Virus record (IMG/VR): IMGVR_UViG_3300006805_000169
Span: 1-23,269 of that record
DNA: 23,269 bases
Strand: one strand, 5' to 3'
Source of the DNA: a virus
Shown: positions 5,806 through 11,685 of the stretch, one piece after another
Layout of the letters: every line of letters begins with the position of its first letter
Position numbering within the stretch: position 1 is the first letter of the stretch
The notes under the pieces: generated by a model
The model's input: the letters and a program-made list of their open reading frames with translations, nothing else
Told to the model about the DNA's origin: nothing
The model's database searches: none
Made by a program: the position numbers and the translations under genes

Positions 5806-5826
5806 GGGGGTTCGCCCCCGCTTTTT
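5806..5826 (+). terminator. Rho-independent terminator after the early genes
   Basis: GGGGG-TTCG-CCCCC (5806-5819) is followed by GC and five T residues (5822-5826). It sits 31 nt after the ninB stop and 9 nt before the next ATG, so downstream expression needs readthrough, antitermination or a promoter I cannot see. The loop is TTCG, but closed by G-C rather than the extra-stable C-G. Confidence 0.7.
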
Positions 5827-5834
5827 GGACAGAT

Positions 5835-6200
5835 ATGCCAAACATTGATGACATTGCTGAATTCATTGCCCAGCTGTTCCACAGCAGCACGGTGACGCAT
5901 CTACTCCACCTGAGTACCGACAGCTACAGCAAGCACAAGGCGCTGGGCAAGTATTACCCGCAGATCGTTGAACTGACCGACAAGTTTGCTGAAAACTTCC
6001 AGGGCAAGTACGAGAAGATTAAAAAATACCCTGAAGAATTCCACAGCGCAACTGACCCAATTGCTTATCTGCAAGGCATCCAGGCGTTTGTAACCGAGGC
6101 ACGAGTGTCATTGCCTGAAGACACAGAATTGCAAAACATTGTTGATGAAATCGCAGAACTCATCAACTCTACTCTGTACCGACTGCGCTTTTTGGAGTAA
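5835..6200 (+). CDS. DUF5856-like (ferritin/Dps-fold candidate) protein
   Basis: From the ATG at 5835 the protein is 121 aa and almost entirely helical. It has LFHSSTVTHLLHLSTDSYSK and HKALGKYYPQIVELTDKF, which resemble helix 1 and helix 2 of Dps/ferritin-like four-helix bundles, and ends INSTLYRLRFLE. This pattern matches what I remember of the phage DUF5856 family. Candidate metal ligands (H26, H29, H38) are present, but a ferroxidase site is not proven. The upstream ATG at 5796 is rejected because its extra codons are made by the terminator hairpin. It starts the middle gene block. The role is unknown; DNA protection or iron handling is only an idea from fold resemblance. Confidence 0.65.
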   Translation: MPNIDDIAEFIAQLFHSSTVTHLLHLSTDSYSKHKALGKYYPQIVELTDKFAENFQGKYEKIKKYPEEFHSATDPIAYLQGIQAFVTEARVSLPEDTELQNIVDEIAELINSTLYRLRFLE

Positions 6201-6202
6201 AC

Positions 6203-6367
6203 ATGGATAGCAAAATGGAAAAGATGGAGCCAAAAGCTGAAAAAGCACCAATGCAGCCAATGGCCCAGCCCATGATGAAGGCCAAAGCGCCAGCGCCAAT
6301 GAACTTCAGCGGCGGCAAATCCAACGGCGGCAGCTGCTACGACCACGGACGCAAGAGCAGCCAATGA
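6203..6367 (+). CDS. Small Met/Lys/Pro-rich hypothetical protein, 54 aa
   Basis: Short gene with a good Shine-Dalgarno (GGAG at 6194-6197) and an ATGA overlap with the following gene. Composition is unusual: nine Met among 54 residues, Lys/Ala/Pro repeats (KAKAPAPMNF) and a Gly/Ser-rich end SGGKSNGGSCYDHGRKSS. It is basic and likely disordered. Small basic proteins at this spot of aquatic phage genomes recur, but their function is not known to me. Confidence 0.6.
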   Translation: MDSKMEKMEPKAEKAPMQPMAQPMMKAKAPAPMNFSGGKSNGGSCYDHGRKSSQ

Positions 6368-6600
6368 ATTGTGGATCTTGCAGGATGTTCCAAGACCAGC
6401 CTATCATGGGCGTCTGCCGGTTATATCCACAAACGCAAAACAAGCAACGCACCGATTGGTGTGGTCAATTTGCTGCAATTGAAAACAGAAAAGTTGCAGA
6501 AGTACCTGTTTACGACATAATGACTGACACAATCAAACCGCAAGTTGTTGCCCGAATCAAACGAAAGTACGAGCGTAAAAATGTTCAAACCTCTGCGTGA
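6364..6600 (+). CDS. Cys4 metal-binding hypothetical protein, 78 aa
   Basis: Four N-terminal cysteines, C3 and C6 (CGSC), C18 (GVCRLYP) and C33 (DWCGQF), form the CxxC...C.R.P...DWCG pattern that recurs in short phage and bacterial proteins and probably binds zinc or an iron-sulfur cluster. The C-terminal half is basic and could contact nucleic acid (VVARIKRKYERK). It starts in the ATGA overlap with the previous gene and overlaps the GroES-like start by 20 nt. The function is unknown. Confidence 0.65.
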   Translation: MNCGSCRMFQDQPIMGVCRLYPQTQNKQRTDWCGQFAAIENRKVAEVPVYDIMTDTIKPQVVARIKRKYERKNVQTSA

Positions 6601-6850
6601 CCGTGTTGTTGTTAAACCCCAGGTAAGGCTATTGAGCGATCTAATTTATGTGGACAACAAGGAACCCTTTAACGAGGGCACTATTGTGGCTATAGGCCCA
6701 CTGGTGACGGATGTGGCGGTTGGTGACTTCATCAAGTACGGCAACGGCGACTATCTCAACTGGCCCACTCAAACGGAAGATGGTCAGGATTATCAAATCA
6801 TTCAAGAAGCTGACATTTGTGCAGTAGTGGAGTTTGAAAATGGCAAATAA
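6581..6850 (+). CDS. GroES-like co-chaperonin
   Basis: 89 residues, slightly shorter than bacterial GroES (about 95). The opening MFKPLRDRVVVKP is the classic GroES N-terminus. LIYVDNKEPFNEGTIVAIGP matches the mobile-loop-end and EG.V.AVGPG region, VAVGDFIKYGNGDY matches the VK.GD.V.Y strand, and DICAVVE matches the ILAVVE end. It would cap host GroEL, as T4 gp31 does, possibly to help fold the coat protein. No GroEL partner is visible. The internal ATG at 6581 is chosen because the same-frame upstream start at 6545 would add residues outside the fold. Confidence 0.82.
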   Translation: MFKPLRDRVVVKPQVRLLSDLIYVDNKEPFNEGTIVAIGPLVTDVAVGDFIKYGNGDYLNWPTQTEDGQDYQIIQEADICAVVEFENGK

Positions 6851-7004
6851 ACCCGGATTGTATGCAAATATTCACGCTAAACAAGAGCGCATCGAGCGTC
6901 AAAAAGATGCTGGCAAGACACCAGAGCGCATGAGGTCACCAGGCGCCAAGGGCGCACCTACTGCCGCGGCGTTTAAGGCCAGTGCCAAAACCGCTAAGAA
7001 ATAA
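6840..7004 (+). CDS. Conserved basic small protein, 54 aa
   Basis: Begins within the end of the GroES-like gene (GGAG upstream in that gene) and ends with a TAATG junction to the next. It reads MANKPGLYANIHAKQERIER, then RSPGAKGAPTAAAFKASAKT, a pattern I recall from many aquatic phages, usually beside the protein that follows here. Very Lys/Ala-rich and without acidic clusters, it may bind nucleic acid or be packaged in the virion. No enzymatic motif. Confidence 0.72.
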   Translation: MANKPGLYANIHAKQERIERQKDAGKTPERMRSPGAKGAPTAAAFKASAKTAKK

Positions 7005-7276
7005 TGGCAAAGCACGACAAACCCATTGCCCATACCACCACAGGGAAGGGTAAGAACTACAACGCCACTGAGAAGGGCGCTGGAATGACAGCCGCAGGAC
7101 GCGCAGCGTACAACTCTGCGAACAGCGCAAATCTCAAGCCGCCAGCCCCAAATCCAAAGACCAAAGCAGATGCAGGCCGCAAAGCCAGCTTTTGTGCGCG
7201 AATGGAAGGGGTGGTTCAAAACGCCAAAGGCCCAGCAGAACGGGCAAAGGCATCCCTGAAAAATTGGAACTGTTAA
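7004..7276 (+). CDS. DUF6321-like basic protein, 90 aa
   Basis: Contains GKGKNYNATEKGAGMTAAGR in the first half and ASFCARMEGVV, GPAERAKASLKNWNC at the end. These are the two conserved blocks of the DUF6321-type family, known from many marine and freshwater phages and their bacteria. The protein is basic, with two cysteines (one at the very C-terminus), and probably nucleic-acid or virion associated. It starts directly on the previous stop (TAATG). The biochemical role is unknown. Confidence 0.75.
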   Translation: MAKHDKPIAHTTTGKGKNYNATEKGAGMTAAGRAAYNSANSANLKPPAPNPKTKADAGRKASFCARMEGVVQNAKGPAERAKASLKNWNC

Positions 7277-7288
7277 AAAGGAAACATT

Positions 7289-7705
7289 ATGTCAAACTCA
7301 GTCGCAATCGGCGTTGCTTACTCCGACCCCGAATTCACTACTTGCTACGCAAGCCAAGAATTTGGCTACAGCACAGCTGCACAAGGCGCAGTTACTCAAA
7401 TAACTAGCAAAGCTACAGGCGTGACTTTGAACAAGTCTGCTGGCCGTATCACGATGCACGATGCAGCATTGGCAGGAGCTACCGCTGTGTCGTTTATCTT
7501 GACCAACAGTTCAATTTCCATCAATGACACCATCATTGTGAATGTCTCAAGCAATACTACTGGTAGTGCTGCCGGTGCGTATACCACTTACGTTTCGTAC
7601 ATGGCTGCTGGTTCTTGTTTAATTACGTTACGGAATCTGACTGCTGCGACTTCTTATTCTGAAGCTGTCATCATTAACTTTTCAATCATCCACGGCGCTA
7701 GTTAA
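7289..7705 (+). CDS. Beta-rich virion-like protein with a domain repeated at 21622-21918
   Basis: 138 residues rich in Thr/Ser/Ala/Ile without charged helices, typical of virion surface proteins. Residues 33-138 begin GAVTQITSKATGVTLNK and end in a hydrophobic NFSIIHG strand. The same domain occupies residues 101-199 of the fibre-like protein at 21322-21921, so the two are paralogous. A strong AAGGAAA precedes the ATG. Its place upstream of the packaging genes and apart from the other structural genes is odd. It could be a small decoration or fibre-tip protein. Confidence 0.7.
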   Translation: MSNSVAIGVAYSDPEFTTCYASQEFGYSTAAQGAVTQITSKATGVTLNKSAGRITMHDAALAGATAVSFILTNSSISINDTIIVNVSSNTTGSAAGAYTTYVSYMAAGSCLITLRNLTAATSYSEAVIINFSIIHGAS

Positions 7706-8436
7706 TGTTTCCTGGCCAAAACCTAATTAGCCAGATGCTCCCTGCCAGCAGGGACATTCGTGCTTTTCAGCAGCAGATGGGTGGCGGCGGTTATTCAGGC
7801 GTTAGTTCAAATCCTGGTTGGGATGCGTTGTCCAATGAGGAAAAAGCTGATTTTTATGGGCAAAATCCAACAATGGCAGGCATTACCCAGCTTGGTCAAA
7901 AAGCCTTTGGGTTAAGCAGCTACGGGATGTTGCAGAACGCTTTACAGCCTGCTTTTGTAAGCGAACAGAGAGCAGTTGCTCAAGGCCCGATGGCGTTGTC
8001 TGGGTTTACCAACTTTGGCAAAGAAAGCGCTATCCCCGGCGGCGGCATGGTCAGCCCGGGTGTGACAGCACAAGATTACGGAAAATCAGCTTTTGGCAAA
8101 ACTGGCATCGAAAGTCAAGATATTGGGACAGGCGGGTTTGGTGATGCTGCTGTTGGCGCAGGTGGCGGTTTTGGCGGTAACGTTGGCACTGGCGAGAGTG
8201 GCGGCAGCCCTGCTGATGCTGCTAATATGGGTTATTCCCACGGTGGCAAGGTAAAGCTAAAAGACCTGATCCAACCAGGCCCAGGCAAAGATGATGGCTA
8301 CGGTGGCCTGCAAGATGGCGAGTACGTCATTAAGAAAGATGCTGTAAAGAAGTACGGCATCAAGATGCTGGAAAACATCAACCAGCGCAAAGTATCAAAG
8401 AAACAAGTAAACAACTTCTTCAAGAATCATGGCTGA
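7705..8436 (+). CDS. Glycine-rich putative virion protein
   Basis: 243 residues. The start sits on the previous stop (TAATG). The middle (about 140-175) is Gly-rich and low in complexity (GGFGDAAVGAGGGFGGNVG). The C-terminal 45 residues, including PGPGKDDGYGGLQDGEYVI and DAVKKYGIKMLENINQ, resemble the C-terminal module of many phage internal or tail-associated proteins (a DGE-[YF]-V-hydrophobic core before a conserved helix). It probably acts as a virion or ejection protein. It overlaps the next gene by 8 nt, suggesting joint function. Confidence 0.6.
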   Translation: MFPGQNLISQMLPASRDIRAFQQQMGGGGYSGVSSNPGWDALSNEEKADFYGQNPTMAGITQLGQKAFGLSSYGMLQNALQPAFVSEQRAVAQGPMALSGFTNFGKESAIPGGGMVSPGVTAQDYGKSAFGKTGIESQDIGTGGFGDAAVGAGGGFGGNVGTGESGGSPADAANMGYSHGGKVKLKDLIQPGPGKDDGYGGLQDGEYVIKKDAVKKYGIKMLENINQRKVSKKQVNNFFKNHG

Positions 8437-10051
8437 CAACCGCCTGAGTACGTTTTTGCCCAACCGCAGCGTTATGGGCGCAAAAATGTTGCAGCGTCCA
8501 GCACAGCCATCCTTGCGCGAACACTTGCGCGAACAATACCCCGAGGTCTATGGTGGTCTGGGTGGGCTGATGGGCATGGCACCAGACGAGATGGGCGGCA
8601 GCGTGTTAGACCCAAACACCGCCCGAGTCAGGCAAGGCGCTGAGATAGGGTTTCCGCTTGGTACAGCACTGCAAATGCTGCCTTTTGCCAAACCAGCAAC
8701 CGCAGGCGTCAAAGCACTAGGCCCCACAGCTGGTCGCATGGCAGAAGGCTACTTGCAGCGCCAGGGTCTGATGCCCAACATCGTTCCAAATTTCCCAACT
8801 TTTATTACAAACAGAAGCGAAGTAAAAAATATAGCTAACGATTTTGCTGATCAATTTAAGCAAATGGGCTTTGATGTAACCCTTGACCATTCTGGCAGTA
8901 AAGCTGGGGCATCAAGTTATCTTAGAGTGTCAGACCCACAAACAGGTAGATTTTTAAATAAACCGATTCGTATCTCTGACCACAGTAAAGGCGCTAAAGA
9001 ATTAAATGCCAACATAAATGTTTTAAATCCTCAAGAAGATTTTGCAAAAATAATATCTTCTTTAAATGACATGAGGGCAAAGGGAGATACATTGGTTTTT
9101 AAGCAAGATAAATACGCTCAAGAACTTATTGCTAGTGGCGTTAAGCCAAAAACAGCTTATCAAAGAGCCAGAACTGAAATAACAGAAAATCAACCATCAC
9201 CCTACCCCCAACAATCCTCCCTTGACTTAGCCCAGCAACGCGCAGCACTGCCAATTGAGCAAGGAGGTCTGGGGTTACCAGCCAACAATACTGCAATGGA
9301 CAGGGCTAAGGCTATGAAATTTGAAGAACGAGGCTTTCATGAGACGGAAGGCGCAAATATTGAGAGTGGCCTAACCAATTTTGACGTTAGACGCGCAGGC
9401 GCTGCTGCTTCTGATGAACAAACTCCTTATGCCATGTTTATTAAACCTCATGGTCAATCCATAGGAATCGCAAAAAAGAACCCTGCACAGATGCCATTAA
9501 TGGTCAAAAGTAATTTGACTGATGAGAACATTATGCAAGCGTTTGGCAATAGAGAAGAATTGCAACAATATTTAAATCAATATCCTGACATTCAAAAAGC
9601 AACTCAAGCAGTGAGTGATTTGGATAAAAAGATGGCTAATTACATGGGCGAGATACAAAAAAAAGCTGATGATTTTTATGCTCAAGGAAAAACAGAACAA
9701 GGCGATAAACTACTTGATTCTTTAAATGTTGACAGTAATTTAATGAAAGAATTTGATTTGCGAATGAATGAACTTTCAGCAATTTCAAAAGAAAAGATTA
9801 CGGATTTATTTAAATCCAAAGGAATTGGAACTCTTGGGTTGACCAATGATGCTGGCGCTTTTGGTCGCAAAACAATTACAGAAGCGGTTTTAAATCCTGC
9901 TGAAAATGTGCGTTCACGTTTTGCAGCCTTTGACCCTTTTCGTAAGACTGCCGCTACCGCTATTGCATTTGGAGTGGCTGCACCGGATCTATTGGCTGCA
10001 CAACCAAAACAGCAACCAAGTCGGAACAGTCTTAACTCATTTATTCAGTGA
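8429..10051 (+). CDS. Large mosaic protein with polyvalent-protein-like and ART-like domains
   Basis: 540 residues. Residues 1-115 are Pro/Gly-rich with an amphipathic segment (GFPLGTALQMLPFAKPA). Residues 125-255 form a compact domain with a PIRISDH motif at 179-185. Residues 290-505 contain FHETEG (H304) and end ENVRSRFAAFDPFR at 492-505. That last motif is commonly found at the end of ADP-ribosyltransferase-like domains of phage polyvalent proteins. A hydrophobic segment near 508-524 follows. Known polyvalent proteins are co-injected or ejected and act on host targets, so an ejected effector role is possible. The ART assignment is tentative because the full H-Y-E triad is not clear. Domains 2 and 3 are visibly A+T-richer than the N-terminal part. 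Confidence 0.5.
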   Translation: MADNRLSTFLPNRSVMGAKMLQRPAQPSLREHLREQYPEVYGGLGGLMGMAPDEMGGSVLDPNTARVRQGAEIGFPLGTALQMLPFAKPATAGVKALGPTAGRMAEGYLQRQGLMPNIVPNFPTFITNRSEVKNIANDFADQFKQMGFDVTLDHSGSKAGASSYLRVSDPQTGRFLNKPIRISDHSKGAKELNANINVLNPQEDFAKIISSLNDMRAKGDTLVFKQDKYAQELIASGVKPKTAYQRARTEITENQPSPYPQQSSLDLAQQRAALPIEQGGLGLPANNTAMDRAKAMKFEERGFHETEGANIESGLTNFDVRRAGAAASDEQTPYAMFIKPHGQSIGIAKKNPAQMPLMVKSNLTDENIMQAFGNREELQQYLNQYPDIQKATQAVSDLDKKMANYMGEIQKKADDFYAQGKTEQGDKLLDSLNVDSNLMKEFDLRMNELSAISKEKITDLFKSKGIGTLGLTNDAGAFGRKTITEAVLNPAENVRSRFAAFDPFRKTAATAIAFGVAAPDLLAAQPKQQPSRNSLNSFIQ

Positions 10052-10073
10052 TAACCGAGTTCCCCTTTAAAAA

Positions 10074-10424
10074 ATGCCAATCTACCCACAAGAGGCCCAC
10101 GAGCCAACAGATGAAATGAAAAGGCTGGTTGAAAGCACCAGCGGGTTAGGCTTGCCGCATGAGCAGATAGCTATTCTGGTTGGGATAGACGATAAGACGC
10201 TCCGCAAGCACTACCGCACTGAGTTAGACCTAGGCAAAGCCAAAGCAAATGGGCAGATAGCCAGGACACTGTTTGCCAAGGCCACAGGCGGCGACACCAC
10301 GGCACTGATCTGGTGGACAAAGACCCAGCTGCGATGGGCTGAGACTGTCAAGCAAGAGATCACGGGCAAGGACGGGGAAGCGCTCCAGGGCATTCAGGTA
10401 ACCTTTGTAAAGCCTAATGACTGA
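10074..10424 (+). CDS. terS: Terminase small subunit
   Basis: 116 residues. The N-terminal helix-turn-helix (LPHEQIAILVGIDDKTLRKH, then YRTELDLGKAKANGQI) and the following ARTLFAKATGGDTTALIWW, KTQLRW segment match a small-terminase family that recognises the packaging start. It directly precedes and overlaps the large subunit by 8 nt. The subunits form the packaging motor with the portal. The 22-nt gap upstream holds no clear Shine-Dalgarno. Confidence 0.88.
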   Translation: MPIYPQEAHEPTDEMKRLVESTSGLGLPHEQIAILVGIDDKTLRKHYRTELDLGKAKANGQIARTLFAKATGGDTTALIWWTKTQLRWAETVKQEITGKDGEALQGIQVTFVKPND

Positions 10425-11676
10425 CGTCAAAGCTGAATTCCCTCTCAAGCTGCAAAGCCTGTTCCAGCGCAGCCGCTACAAGGTTTGCTACGGCGGCAGG
10501 GGCGGTGCTAAGTCTTGGGGGATAGCCAGGGCACTGCTAATCAAAGGGGCCAAGGAACCAATCCGCATACTTTGTGCCCGTGAATTCCAGACCAGCATTA
10601 GGGACAGCGTACACAAGCTGTTATGCGACCAGATTGAGGCATTGGGCCTACATTCGTTCTACGAGATCACTCAGGCCAGTATCCGAGGCTCAAACGGCAC
10701 TGAGTTTGCCTTTGCTGGTCTCAAGAACAACATCAGCAACATCAAGTCATTTGAAGGCGTGGACATCTGCTGGGTGGAGGAAGCCCAGACCGTCAGCCGC
10801 TTGTCCTGGAATGTGTTGATACCAACCATCCGCAAAGAGGCCAGCGAGATATGGGTCAGCTTTAACCCTGAGTTGGAGACAGACGAGACTTACCAGCGCT
10901 TTGTGGTTAAGCCGCCTGATGACTGCATCCAGATTAAGGTGAACTGGTCAGACAACCCCTGGTTTCCTGAAACGCTACGGTTGGAGAAGGATGCGCTCAA
11001 GCAAAGGGATGAAGAATCGTATAACCAAGTCTGGGAAGGTTTGTGCCGCCAGACAGTAGACGGGGCCATCTTTGCCAAGGAAATGCAGCAGGCCGAGAAG
11101 GATGGACGCATCTGCCGGGTTCCATTTGACGCCACAAAGCCTGTCCACGCTGTTTTTGACCTTGGTTGGTCTGATAGCACTGCCATCTGGTTTTTGCAGT
11201 TCGTGGGCATGGAAACAAGGCTTATCCGCTACATTGAGGACAGCCAAAAGACCATCAGCTATTACTTGGCAACCATGCAGACGTATGGATACCACTACGA
11301 CAAGGTATGGTTACCGCACGATGCCGAGAATAAGACGCTGGCAGCATCTGGGCGCAGCATTGACGATATTGTCCGGGCGGCAGGGTACAAAACAGAGATA
11401 TTGCCAAGGGTTCCCGTAGTGGACAGCATTAACGCAGCCAGAACAATATTTCCCAATTGCTACTTTGACCGTGAACACGCAGCTGATGGATTAGCCTGTT
11501 TGCGGCACTATCGCTACGAGGTAGATCCCGACACCGGGCAGTTCAGCAGAAACCCACTGCACGACCATTACAGCCACGGTGCTGATGCCTTTAGATACAT
11601 TGGCCTTATGATTCGGGAACCGCACAAACGCAAACCCAAACTTGTTGCTGAGGCCGCAGGCAGCTGGATGAATTGA
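10417..11676 (+). CDS. terL: Terminase large subunit
   Basis: 419 residues. ATPase: Walker A GGRGGAKS at 26-33, Walker B with VDICWVEEA at 116-124, and coupling motif SFNPE at 149-153. Nuclease: FDLGWSD with D249, PHDAENKT with D303 and HGADAFRY with D391, the three acidic positions of the RNase H-like headful nuclease. It cuts concatemers and drives DNA into the prohead through the portal. Size and motif order fit the phage terminase_3/terminase_6 families. The gene order TerS-TerL-portal is P22-like. Confidence 0.95.
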   Translation: MTDVKAEFPLKLQSLFQRSRYKVCYGGRGGAKSWGIARALLIKGAKEPIRILCAREFQTSIRDSVHKLLCDQIEALGLHSFYEITQASIRGSNGTEFAFAGLKNNISNIKSFEGVDICWVEEAQTVSRLSWNVLIPTIRKEASEIWVSFNPELETDETYQRFVVKPPDDCIQIKVNWSDNPWFPETLRLEKDALKQRDEESYNQVWEGLCRQTVDGAIFAKEMQQAEKDGRICRVPFDATKPVHAVFDLGWSDSTAIWFLQFVGMETRLIRYIEDSQKTISYYLATMQTYGYHYDKVWLPHDAENKTLAASGRSIDDIVRAAGYKTEILPRVPVVDSINAARTIFPNCYFDREHAADGLACLRHYRYEVDPDTGQFSRNPLHDHYSHGADAFRYIGLMIREPHKRKPKLVAEAAGSWMN

Positions 11677-11685
11677 GGAATAACC

